Part shown: positions 1 to 6,459 of the stretch, piece after piece
How positions within the stretch are numbered: position 1 is the stretch's first letter
How the letters are laid out: every line of letters starts with the position of its first letter
Program-made: the position numbers and the translations under genes
Assembly: GCA_041488375.1 (NCBI GenBank)
Contig: JBGPPD010000107.1
Coordinates: forward strand, 1-9,683
Length of the DNA stretch: 9,683 nucleotides
Source of the DNA: JAABQT01 sp041488375
GTDB taxonomy: Bacteria; Pseudomonadota; Gammaproteobacteria; Burkholderiales; SG8-39
Reading direction: 5' to 3'
The notes under the pieces: model-generated
Told to the model about the DNA's origin: nothing
Seen by the model: the letters and a program-made list of their open reading frames with translations, nothing else
Database searches by the model: none

Positions 1-1181
1 AGCAGGCCGTCCTTCTTGAACATCTCGCGCACGCCGCGCAGCGCCTGGCGCAGCCGGTTCTCGTTCTCGATCAACGCGATCCTGACGTGGTCGTCGCCGT
101 AGTCGCCGAAGCCGATGCCCGGCGACACCGCGATCTTCGCCTGGTCCATCAGCCGCTTGGTGAACTCGATGGAGCCCATCTTCGCGTAGTTGTCGGGGAT
201 CTTCGCCCATACGTACATCGAAGCCTTCGGGTTCTCCACCATCCAGCCGATGTCGTGCAGTCCCTTGACCATGACGTCGCGGCGGCGCTGGTAGTTCTGC
301 CGGATCTCCTCGACGCAGTCCTGCGGCCCGTCCAGCGCCACGATCGAGGCCACCTGGATCGGCGTGAAGCTGCCGTAGTCGTGGTAGCTCTTGATGCGCG
401 CCAGCGCGCTCACCAGTTCCCGGTTGCCGACCATGAAGCCGATGCGCCAGCCGGCCATGTTGTAGCTCTTGGACATGGTGAAGAATTCCACCGCCACGTC
501 GCGCGCGCCGGGCACCTGCATGATCGAGGGCGCGTGGTAGCCATCGTACACGATGTCGGCGTAGGCCAGGTCGTGCACCAGCATGATGTCGTGCTCGCGC
601 GCCAGCGCCACGATGCGCTCGAAGAACTCCAGTTCCACGCACATCGCCGTCGGATTCGACGGAAAGCCGAGGATCAGCATCTTGGGCTTCGGCGTCAGTT
701 CGCGGATCGCGCGCTGCACTTCGGCGATGAAATCCACGCCCGGGGTCATGCGCACCGAGCGGATGTCGGCGCCGGCGATGATCGCGCCGTAGATGTGGAT
801 CGGGTAGGAGGGATTGGGCACCAGCACCGTGTCGCCGCGGTCCAGCGTCGCCAGCATCAGGTGCGCGAGGCCCTCCTTGGAGCCGATGGTGACGATGGCC
901 TCGCTGTCCGGGTCGAACTCGATGCCGTAGCGGCGCCGGTACCAGTCGCAGATCGCCTTGCGCAGGCGCGGGATGCCCTTGGACATCGAGTAGCCGTGCG
1001 TGTCCTGGCGCTGCGCGGCTTCGACCAGCTTGTCGACGATGTGCTTGGGCGTCGGCCCGTCGGGGTTGCCCATCGACAGGTCGATGATGTCCTCGCCGCG
1101 GCGCCGCGCCGCCATCTTCAGCTCGTTGGTGATGTTGAAGACGTACGGCGGAAGGCGCTTGATCCTTGAAAACTCTCGCAT
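1..1181 (-). CDS. alaC: AlaC-type alanine-synthesising aminotransferase (C-terminus cut by window edge)
   Basis: This is a cytoplasmic PLP-dependent class I/II aminotransferase that makes alanine from pyruvate with glutamate as amino donor. Read on the minus strand from the ATG at 1181-1179 it gives 393 residues with no stop before base 1. Remembered E. coli AlaC is about 412 residues, so roughly 20 residues are missing. The N-terminus reads RIKRLPPYVFNITNELKMAA, followed by SMGNPDGPTP, the TIGSKEGLAHLMLATLDRGD block, VPNPSYPIHIYGA, GFPSNPTA and VHDLAYADIVYDG. The PLP-binding lysine is K238 in TMSKSYNMAGWRIGF. These blocks match E. coli AlaC nearly residue for residue. The start fits because the family begins only a few residues before RLPPYVF. 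No Shine-Dalgarno sequence precedes it. It is divergent from the arn chain, 15 bp away. In betaproteobacteria hom and thrC often follow alaC, but that would lie outside the window. Confidence 0.95.
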   Translation of the reverse strand, partial: MREFSRIKRLPPYVFNITNELKMAARRRGEDIIDLSMGNPDGPTPKHIVDKLVEAAQRQDTHGYSMSKGIPRLRKAICDWYRRRYGIEFDPDSEAIVTIGSKEGLAHLMLATLDRGDTVLVPNPSYPIHIYGAIIAGADIRSVRMTPGVDFIAEVQRAIRELTPKPKMLILGFPSNPTAMCVELEFFERIVALAREHDIMLVHDLAYADIVYDGYHAPSIMQVPGARDVAVEFFTMSKSYNMAGWRIGFMVGNRELVSALARIKSYHDYGSFTPIQVASIVALDGPQDCVEEIRQNYQRRRDVMVKGLHDIGWMVENPKASMYVWAKIPDNYAKMGSIEFTKRLMDQAKIAVSPGIGFGDYGDDHVRIALIENENRLRQALRGVREMFKKDGL

Positions 1182-1183
1182 TG

Positions 1184-1193
1184 TAGAATTCTA
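1184..1193. promoter_or_regulatory. Candidate symmetric bidirectional -10 element (palindrome TAGAATTCTA)
   Basis: The 15-bp gap between the divergent starts (ATG at 1181 minus, GTG at 1197 plus) contains a perfect 10-bp palindrome and is AT-rich against very GC-rich flanks. Each strand reads TAGAAT, one mismatch from the sigma-70 -10 consensus TATAAT. On each strand the -10-like hexamer ends 6 to 7 bp before the start codon, so transcription would begin at or next to the start codon itself. Neither start has a Shine-Dalgarno sequence upstream. No good -35 lies at the usual spacing on either strand: a TTGAAA at 1166-1171 is only 12 bp from the plus-strand hexamer. That the element is an active promoter is an inference. 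Confidence 0.4.
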
Positions 1194-1196
1194 GCA

Positions 1197-1565
1197 GTGA
1201 AACTCCACGCCTCGGCCCTGTCCCCGCTGCACAGCTTCACCGGTTACGGCGCGGGCTATGTGCTGGTGAACGGGGTGCGCCACGAGGCGAGCCTGATCGT
1301 GCTGCCGGAGCGCATCGAGCCCTGGGCCGTGGCGCGTTTCGCCGACCTGGCCGAGGAGCATTTCGACTTCCTCGCCGGGCTGCAGCCCGAGGTGGTGCTG
1401 CTCGGCACCGGCGGCCGGCTGCGCTTCCCGCCTCCGCGCCTCACCGCGCCGCTCACGCGCGCAGGCATCGGCCTCGAAGTGATGGATCTGCAGGCCGCCT
1501 GCCGCACCTACAACATCCTCGCGGCCGAGCAGCGCACCGTGGCCGCGGCGCTGCTGTTCGAGTGA
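1197..1565 (+). CDS. Mth938/DUF498-domain protein (Xcc1710-like), first gene of the arn chain
   Basis: This small soluble protein of 122 residues has no signal peptide or membrane segment and consists of a single Mth938 domain. Family hallmarks are visible: an N-terminal MKLH start, TGYGAGYVLVNG (15-26), the LLGTGG loop (68-73) followed by a proline-rich strand, and near the C-terminus EVMDLQAACRTYNILAAEQR (94-113). The family includes archaeal MTH938, Xcc1710 and, more distantly, human AAMDC and NDUFAF3. No biochemical activity is settled for the bacterial members. The start is GTG at 1197; it reproduces the KLH opening common in relatives and there is no good downstream alternative. The stop overlaps the arnT start by 4 bp (GTGA at 1562-1565), so it is co-transcribed and probably translationally coupled with the L-Ara4N genes. 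Whether it works in that pathway or is only a conserved neighbour of alaC cannot be decided here. Confidence 0.85.
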   Translation: MKLHASALSPLHSFTGYGAGYVLVNGVRHEASLIVLPERIEPWAVARFADLAEEHFDFLAGLQPEVVLLGTGGRLRFPPPRLTAPLTRAGIGLEVMDLQAACRTYNILAAEQRTVAAALLFE

Positions 1566-3187
1566 GCGGCGCTCCGCCGCGCGCGGCGCTCGCCGCCTTG
1601 CTGCTCGCGCTGGCGCTCGCCTGGTTCGGCGGGCTGGGCGCGCGCAAGCTGCTGAAGGCCGACGAGGGCCGCTACGGCGAGATCCCGCGCGAGATGGTGG
1701 CCAGCGGCGACTGGCTCACGCCGCGCCTGAACGGCTTCAAGTACTTCGAGAAGCCGCCGCTGCAGTACTGGGCGACGGCCGCCGCCTACGCCGCGTTCGG
1801 CGTCGCCGAGTGGACCGCGCGCCTGTGGACCGCGCTCACCGGCTTCCTCGGCGTGCTGCTGGCCTACACCACCGGCCGGCGCCTGCTGGGCGGCGCGGGC
1901 GGCCTGTGCGCTGCGGCGGTGCTGGCCGGCAGCGCTCTGTATGTGCTCGCCGGCCACGTGCTCAGCCTGGACATGGGCGTGTCGCTGTTCCTCTCGCTCG
2001 CGGTGTGCGCGTTCCTGTTCGCCCAACTCGACGGCACCCCCGAGCGCGAGCGGCGCCGCTGGATGCTCGCGGCCTGGGCGGCGATGGCTGGCGCGCTGCT
2101 GTCCAAGGGCCTGATCGGCATCGTGCTGCCCGCGGGCGCCGTGCTCGGCTATGCCGCCTGGCAGCGCGACGCGGCGCTGCTGCGCCGGCTGTACGTCGTC
2201 CCGGGCCTGGCGCTGTTCCTCGCCATCGCGGCGCCGTGGTTCATCGCGGTGTCCGCCGCCAACGCCGAGTTCGCGCGCTTTTTCTTCGTGCACGAGCACT
2301 TCGAGCGATTCCTCACCACGCAGCACCACCGTGCGGGACCGCTGTGGTACTTCGTCCCGGTGCTGTTCGCGGGTGCGATGCCCTGGGCGCTGTCGCTGCC
2401 CGGTGCGCTGTGGCAGGCGGCGCGCGGCGCGGTGCCCGGGCGCTTTCAGCCGCTGCGCTTCCTGCTCCTCTGGTGCGCCGTGGTGTTCGTGTTCTTCTCC
2501 GCCTCCAGCTCCAAGCTGCCGGCCTACCTCCTGCCCGTGTTCCCCGCGCTGGCGGTGCTGATCGCGGCGCAACTCGCGCAGGCCTCGCGCCGCCTGCTCC
2601 TCGCCCAGGCGGCCCTTGCCGCGCTCCTCGGCGCCGGCGTGGTCGCCGCGGCGGCCGCGGGCGCGGTGGCGAGCCTGCCCGCGCCGTACCGTCCCTGGCT
2701 GATCGCCGCCGGCGGGACGCTCGCCGCGTTCGCGCTGGCCGCGGCCTGGCTCGCCGGGCAGGGCCGCGCCCTCGCCTCGGTGCTCGCGCTCGCCGCGGGC
2801 GGGCTCGGCTTCGCGCAACTCGCGCTCCTGGGCTACGGCAGCCTGTCGCCGCAATATTCCGCGTATCATGCGGTCGAACCGGCCCGGCCCGGGCTAAGTG
2901 CCGATGCGCCCTTCTACGCCGTTCGCCGATACGACCACTCGCTGCCGTTCTACCTGCGCAGGACCGTGACCATGGTGGCCGTCTCCGACGAGCTGGCGAT
3001 CGCGATGGGCTGGGAGCCGGGCAAGGCTCTCGCCGGCGTCGGCGAGTTCGCCGCGGCCTGGCGCCGCGACCCGGCCGCCTGCGCCGCCTTCGCCCCCGAC
3101 GAGTTCGCGGCCATCCGCGCCGAGCACGGGCTCGAAGCCCGCGTGCTGGCCGAAAGCCCGCGCTACCTGATCGCCTGCAAGCCGTGA
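1562..3187 (+). CDS. arnT: ArnT: undecaprenyl phosphate-L-Ara4N:lipid A transferase (GT83)
   Basis: This integral inner-membrane glycosyltransferase of 541 residues (family about 550) carries out the last step of the pathway: it moves L-Ara4N from undecaprenyl phosphate to lipid A phosphates on the periplasmic face. An N-terminal hydrophobic helix (about 8-24) leads to the first periplasmic loop with ADEGRYGEIPREM (33-45) and YFEKPPLQYW (61-70). Residues D34, E63, K64 and D137 fall at a constant offset of 21 from D55, E84, K85 and D158, which I recall as the key residues of the Cupriavidus metallidurans ArnT structure. Other matches are the VHEHFERF and HHRAGPLWYFVPV region and SSKLPAYLLPVFPAL. 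Many further hydrophobic segments are followed by a soluble C-terminal part from about residue 440. The start is GTG at 1562, overlapping the previous stop; the stop overlaps the next GTG. A related PMT_2-type transferase with another acceptor is possible but less likely in this context. Confidence 0.91.
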   Translation: MSGAPPRAALAALLLALALAWFGGLGARKLLKADEGRYGEIPREMVASGDWLTPRLNGFKYFEKPPLQYWATAAAYAAFGVAEWTARLWTALTGFLGVLLAYTTGRRLLGGAGGLCAAAVLAGSALYVLAGHVLSLDMGVSLFLSLAVCAFLFAQLDGTPERERRRWMLAAWAAMAGALLSKGLIGIVLPAGAVLGYAAWQRDAALLRRLYVVPGLALFLAIAAPWFIAVSAANAEFARFFFVHEHFERFLTTQHHRAGPLWYFVPVLFAGAMPWALSLPGALWQAARGAVPGRFQPLRFLLLWCAVVFVFFSASSSKLPAYLLPVFPALAVLIAAQLAQASRRLLLAQAALAALLGAGVVAAAAAGAVASLPAPYRPWLIAAGGTLAAFALAAAWLAGQGRALASVLALAAGGLGFAQLALLGYGSLSPQYSAYHAVEPARPGLSADAPFYAVRRYDHSLPFYLRRTVTMVAVSDELAIAMGWEPGKALAGVGEFAAAWRRDPAACAAFAPDEFAAIRAEHGLEARVLAESPRYLIACKP

Positions 3188-3555
3188 GCCCGCTCAGCTT
3201 CTCGCTGATCCTGGCGGGCGTGCTGCTCAATGCCGCGGCGCAGTTGCTGCTCAAGGCCGGCACCAATGCCGTGGGCCATTTCGAGTTCTCCGCCGGCAAC
3301 ATCGTCCCGGTGGGCCTGCGGCTCGCCCTCGAGCCGTTCATCCTGGGCGGGGTCGCGTGCTACGTGGTCAGCCTGGTGGTGTGGATCATGGCGCTGTCGC
3401 GCGTCGAGGTCAGCATCGCCTACCCGATGCTGTCCATCGGCTACGTGATCAACGCGGTGGCCGCCTGGTACCTGTTCGGCGAATCGCTCACCGCGCTGCG
3501 CCTCGCCGGCATCGGCTTCATCGTGGTCGGCGTGTTCCTGGTCGCGCGCAGTTGA
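3184..3555 (+). CDS. arnE: Four-helix SMR/EamA-type protein, probable ArnE/ArnF-like L-Ara4N-lipid flippase
   Basis: This inner-membrane protein of 123 residues has four hydrophobic helices, at about 4-24, 50-70, 77-98 and 104-121. In E. coli, ArnE (111) and ArnF (128) are proposed to flip undecaprenyl phosphate-L-Ara4N to the periplasmic leaflet as a pair. The segment VSIAYPMLSIGYV (76-88) closely matches ArnE (VGIAYPMLSLNFV), and the preceding VVWIMALSRVEV resembles the WLLVLQNVPV stretch of ArnE. By eye alignment the position of the proton-coupling Glu14 of the drug exporter EmrE is Asn16 here, which argues against an EmrE-type drug pump. Only one such gene is present, so it may act as a homodimer or pair with a partner encoded elsewhere. 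The GTG start at 3184 overlaps the arnT stop by 4 bp. The stop shares one base with the arnB ATG. Symbol assignment to arnE rather than arnF is tentative. Confidence 0.8.
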   Translation: MSPLSFSLILAGVLLNAAAQLLLKAGTNAVGHFEFSAGNIVPVGLRLALEPFILGGVACYVVSLVVWIMALSRVEVSIAYPMLSIGYVINAVAAWYLFGESLTALRLAGIGFIVVGVFLVARS

Positions 3556-4658
3556 TGGACCCGCTGCCCTTCACGCGCCCGTCGATCGACGAAGCGACCA
3601 TCGCCGGGGTGGCCGAGGTGCTGCGCTCGGGCTGGATCACCTCGGGGCCGCAGGTGCGCGCCTTCGAGACGGCGCTGCAGCGCCATTGCGCCGGGCGCCC
3701 GGTGCGCGCCTTCTGCTCGGGCACCGCCGCGCTCGAAGTGGGCCTGCGCCTCGCCGGCGTGGGGCCCGGGCACGAGGTGATCACCACGCCGCTGTCCTGG
3801 GTCGCCACCGCCAACGTCGTGCTGGAGGTCGGCGCGCGCCCGGTGTTCGTGGACGTGGATCCGCGCACGCGCAACATCGACCTCGACCTCGCCGAAGCGG
3901 CGGTCACGCCCGCAACCCGCGCGCTGATCCCCGTGGACCTTGCCGGGCTGCCGGTGGACCGCGACCGGCTCAACGAGCTCGCGCGGCGCCGCAAGCTGCG
4001 GGTGGTCGAGGACGCCGCGCAGTCCTTCGGCGCGAGCTGGCACGGACGCGCGCTCGGCAGCTTCGGGGACTTCGTCGCCTTCAGCTTCCATGCCAACAAG
4101 AACGTGACCACCGGCGAAGGCGGCGCGCTGGTGCTGCCCGACGAGGCGCTCGCCCTGCCCTGCGAGAAGCTGCGCCTGCAGGGCGTGGCGCGCTCGGGCG
4201 AGGACGGCATGGAGGTGGACGTGCTCGGCGGCAAGTGGAACCTGACCGACATCGCCGCGCGCATCGGCCTGGGCCAGCTCGGGCGGCTGGGCGAATTCAC
4301 CGCGCGCCGCCGCGCGCTCGCGCGCAGCTACTTCGAGCGCTGGGACCGCGCGCTCGGCTGCGAGCTGCCGGTCGAGGACTTCGAGAACTCCAACTGGCAC
4401 ATGTTCCAGGTGGTACTGCCGCCGCGCTCGCCGCGCGCGGCCTTCATCGCGCGCATGCGCGAGCAGGGCATCGCGGTCGGCGTGCACTACCCGGCCATGC
4501 ACCTGTTCGCGCTGTACCGCGCGCTCGGCTGGCGCGAGGGCCAGTTTCCGCAGGCCGAGCGCATCGGCCGCTCGATCGCCACCCTGCCGCTGTTTCCCGC
4601 CATGGCGGACAACGACGTGGACCGCGTGTGCGACGCGGCGCGCAAGGCGCTGGCATGA
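3555..4658 (+). CDS. arnB: ArnB: UDP-4-amino-4-deoxy-L-arabinose--oxoglutarate aminotransferase
   Basis: This cytoplasmic PLP enzyme of the DegT/DnrJ/EryC1 family, 367 residues (ArnB about 380), transaminates UDP-4-keto-pentose with glutamate to give UDP-L-Ara4N. It opens with LPFTRPSIDEATIAGVAEVL and SGWITSGPQV, as ArnB does. It has the CSGTAALEVGL cofactor-phosphate loop, ITTPLSWVATANVV, the PLP-pyridine aspartate D153 in VVEDAAQSFGA, and the Schiff-base lysine K182 in FSFHANKNVTTGEGGAL (ArnB has FSFHAIKNITCAEGG). Near the C-terminus are the substrate-site stretch GVHYPAMH and ATLPLFPAMADNDVDRV, again close to ArnB. The ATG at 3555 shares a base with the preceding TGA (TGATG) and lacks a clear Shine-Dalgarno sequence, which fits re-initiation. 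The stop overlaps the arnC ATG by 4 bp. Other sugar aminotransferases share the fold, but neighbours and motifs make ArnB by far the best reading. Confidence 0.93.
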   Translation: MDPLPFTRPSIDEATIAGVAEVLRSGWITSGPQVRAFETALQRHCAGRPVRAFCSGTAALEVGLRLAGVGPGHEVITTPLSWVATANVVLEVGARPVFVDVDPRTRNIDLDLAEAAVTPATRALIPVDLAGLPVDRDRLNELARRRKLRVVEDAAQSFGASWHGRALGSFGDFVAFSFHANKNVTTGEGGALVLPDEALALPCEKLRLQGVARSGEDGMEVDVLGGKWNLTDIAARIGLGQLGRLGEFTARRRALARSYFERWDRALGCELPVEDFENSNWHMFQVVLPPRSPRAAFIARMREQGIAVGVHYPAMHLFALYRALGWREGQFPQAERIGRSIATLPLFPAMADNDVDRVCDAARKALA

Positions 4659-5605
4659 GCGCGCCGCGCGTTTCCGTCGTCGTCCCCGTGTACAACGAGG
4701 AGGATGCGCTGGCGGCCCTGTTCACCCGCCTTTACCCGGCGCTGGACGCGCTCGGCCGGCCCTACGAGCTGCTGCTGGTGGATGACGGCAGCCGCGACCG
4801 CTCGCCGCAGCTGCTGCGCGAGCAGTTCGAGCGCCGCCCCGATGTGACGCGGGTGCTGCTGCTGGCGGGCAACTTCGGCCAGCACATGGCGATCCTGGCG
4901 GGCTTCGAGCGCGCGCGCGGCGAAGTCGTGGTGACGCTCGACGCCGACCTGCAGAACCCGCCCGAGGAGATCGCGCGGCTGCTGGCGAAATTCGACGAGG
5001 GCCACGACTACGTCGGCTCCTACCGGCGCACGCGCGAGGACAACGCGTTCCGGCGCCTCGCCTCGCGCCTGATGAACCTGTTGCGCGAGCGCATCACCGA
5101 CATCCGCATGACCGACCAGGGCTGCATGCTGCGCGCCTACGGCCGCGACGTGGTGCAGGCGATCAACGCCTGCCGCGAGGCGAGCACTTTCATCCCGGCG
5201 CTCGCCTACACCTTCGCGCGCCACCCGGCCGAAGTCGAGGTGGCGCACGAGGCGCGCGTGGCGGGGCGCTCGAAGTATTCCCTGTACCGCCTGCTGCGGC
5301 TGAATTTCGACCTGGTCACCGGCTTCTCGCTGCTGCCGCTGCAGCTGTTCTCGCTGCTCGGCATGCTGGTGGCGATCGCCTCCGTGCTGCTGTACCTCGT
5401 GGTGCTGAGTGCGCGCCTGCTCGCCGGCGGCTCCTGGTCGTCGCTTTGGGAGGCGCTCTGGGACCGCGACGTGCTGGTGTTCTTCCTCCTGGGCATCGTG
5501 CTCTTCGGGCTCGGCCTGGTGGGCGAATACGTCGGGCGCATCTACGAGCAGGTGCGCGGCCGGCCGCGCTACCTGGTCGGCGCGGTGCTGGAGCGCCGCG
5601 ATTGA
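4655..5605 (+). CDS. arnC: ArnC: undecaprenyl-phosphate 4-deoxy-4-formamido-L-arabinose transferase
   Basis: This family-2 (GT-A) glycosyltransferase of 316 residues (ArnC about 322) is anchored in the inner membrane with its catalytic domain in the cytoplasm. It transfers formylated Ara4N from UDP to undecaprenyl phosphate. The N-terminal domain shows VSVVVPVYNEEDAL (6-19), LLVDDGSRDRS (40-50), the GNFGQHMAILAGFERARGE stretch, and the metal-binding DAD (96-98) in LDADLQNPPEEI. TDIRMTDQGCMLRAYGR (148-164) and AGRSKYSLYRLL (203-214) complete the core. Two C-terminal membrane helices follow at about 228-252 and 272-292, ending in the GEYVGRIYEQVRGRP motif typical of polyprenyl-phosphate glycosyltransferases. 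The ATG lies in ATGA shared with the arnB stop, and AAGG at 4644-4647 gives a reasonable ribosome binding site. A generic dolichol/undecaprenyl-phosphate sugar synthase is the alternative; the surrounding genes decide for ArnC. Confidence 0.93.
   Translation: MSAPRVSVVVPVYNEEDALAALFTRLYPALDALGRPYELLLVDDGSRDRSPQLLREQFERRPDVTRVLLLAGNFGQHMAILAGFERARGEVVVTLDADLQNPPEEIARLLAKFDEGHDYVGSYRRTREDNAFRRLASRLMNLLRERITDIRMTDQGCMLRAYGRDVVQAINACREASTFIPALAYTFARHPAEVEVAHEARVAGRSKYSLYRLLRLNFDLVTGFSLLPLQLFSLLGMLVAIASVLLYLVVLSARLLAGGSWSSLWEALWDRDVLVFFLLGIVLFGLGLVGEYVGRIYEQVRGRPRYLVGAVLERRD
5590..5593 (+). promoter_or_regulatory. Shine-Dalgarno GGAG supporting the TTG start at 5602
   Basis: GGAG lies inside the last codons of arnC, eight bases before TTG at 5602. 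It is the main sequence support for a TTG start that otherwise rests on the 4-bp TTGA overlap and on alignment with the beginning of the ArnA formyltransferase domain. Confidence 0.55.
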
Positions 5606-6459
5606 CCAGCGCCGCGGTGTTCGCCTACCACGACGTAGGCGTGCGCTGCCTGCAGGTGCTGCTCGACGCGGGTGTCGAAGTCCGGCTGGTGGTCACGCAC
5701 GCCGATGACCCCGCGGAGCGCGTGTGGTTCGCGAGCGTCGCCGAGCTCGCCTGCCGCCGCGGACTCGAGACGCTGCTCGATCCGGCGCCGGCCGAGCTCG
5801 AGCAGCGCGTGCGCCAGGCCGCGCCGGACTTCATCTTTTCCTTCTACTACCGGCGCATGCTGCCCGGCGCCGTGCTCGCCCTGGCGCCGCGCGGCGCCTA
5901 CAACATGCACGGCTCGCTGCTGCCGAGGTACCGCGGCCGCGCCCCGGTGAACTGGGCGGTGCTGCTCGGCGACGCGCAAACCGGCGCGACGCTGCACGAG
6001 ATGGTGGCCAAGCCCGACGCCGGGCGCATCGTCGACCAGCAGGCGGTGCCGATCGGCCCCGACGAGCTGGCGGTGGAGGTTTTCCGCAAAGTCACGGCTG
6101 CCGCCGAAACGGTCCTGCGCCGCAGCCTGCCCGGGCTGATCGCGGGCACCGCCGAGCTGCGCGCGCAGGATCTCGCGCGCGGCAGCTACCACGGCGCGCG
6201 CCGGCCCGAGGACGGCCGCATCGACTGGTCGAGGAGCGCCACCGAGATCCACAACCTGGTGCGCGCCGTCGCCCCGCCGTTTCCGGGCGCGTTCTGCGAG
6301 GACGGCGCGCGCCGGCGCATGATCCTGCGCACGCGACTGGAGCCCGGGCGGCACGCGCGCCCCGGCCGCCTCGGGCCCTACCGCGAGGGCGACGCGTGGT
6401 TCGCCGACTGCGGCGATGGTAGAGTGCTGCGCCTGCTCGAAACCGACCCCCCGACATGA
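5602..6459 (+). CDS. arnA: ArnA formyltransferase part as a stand-alone gene (UDP-L-Ara4N N-formyltransferase)
   Basis: This cytoplasmic enzyme of 285 residues matches the N-terminal domain (about 1-304) of the two-domain E. coli ArnA. It formylates UDP-L-Ara4N from N10-formyltetrahydrofolate, a reversible step pulled forward by ArnC. The start AAVFAYHDVGVRCLQVLLDAG resembles ArnA TVVFAYHDMG. FIFSFYYRRML precedes the catalytic block NMHGSLLPRYRGRAPVNW, with N101 and H103, and D139 in KPDAGRIV. These correspond to N102, H104 and D140 of E. coli ArnA. The C-terminal subdomain includes GARRPEDGRIDWSRSATEIHNLVRAVAPPFPGAF in pieces typical of ArnA. The start is a rare TTG at 5602 inside TTGA shared with the arnC stop; GGAG at 5590-5593 is well spaced, and no closer ATG or GTG preserves the N-terminal strand. 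The gene ends in ATGA shared with the dehydrogenase gene, so the ArnA halves are separate polypeptides made in step. Confidence 0.93.
   Translation: MTSAAVFAYHDVGVRCLQVLLDAGVEVRLVVTHADDPAERVWFASVAELACRRGLETLLDPAPAELEQRVRQAAPDFIFSFYYRRMLPGAVLALAPRGAYNMHGSLLPRYRGRAPVNWAVLLGDAQTGATLHEMVAKPDAGRIVDQQAVPIGPDELAVEVFRKVTAAAETVLRRSLPGLIAGTAELRAQDLARGSYHGARRPEDGRIDWSRSATEIHNLVRAVAPPFPGAFCEDGARRRMILRTRLEPGRHARPGRLGPYREGDAWFADCGDGRVLRLLETDPPT

Noticed and set aside
87..1169. A long plus-strand open frame (about 360 codons) opposite alaC
   Set aside because: It is an antisense shadow in GC-rich DNA: the translation is rich in His, Arg, Asp and Val with no recognisable domain, while the minus strand encodes AlaC almost residue for residue.
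1158..1171. Direct repeat CTTGA (1158-1162 and 1165-1169) as a PmrA-type box upstream of the arn operon
   Set aside because: The period is 7 bp, not about 11, the CTTAA core is not matched, and it is coding sequence for the start of AlaC.
1166..1189. TTGAAA (1166-1171) with TAGAAT (1184-1189) as a classical sigma-70 promoter
   Set aside because: The spacer is 12 bp, well short of the 16-18 bp needed, so only the -10-like element is kept as a candidate.
1508..2869. A long minus-strand open frame (about 453 codons) opposite arnT
   Set aside because: Low-complexity Arg/Gln/Gly/Glu-rich translation typical of a shadow frame; the plus strand carries a clear ArnT with its active-site residues.
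2864..2869. TATCAT in an AT-richer patch inside arnT as an internal promoter
   Set aside because: No -35-like hexamer at suitable spacing and the patch is explained by coding sequence.
1810..3555. A 581-codon plus-strand open frame starting inside arnT and ending with the small membrane protein
   Set aside because: Its first part is an Arg-rich out-of-frame reading of arnT; only the last 123 codons, from GTG at 3184, are a real protein. The same applies to the long frames leading into arnB, arnC, the formyltransferase and arnD. They are not fusion proteins.
6420..6425. TAGAGT about 30 bp before the arnA dehydrogenase start as an internal promoter
   Set aside because: No convincing -35 at 16-18 bp; the gene is already coupled to its upstream neighbour by an ATGA overlap.
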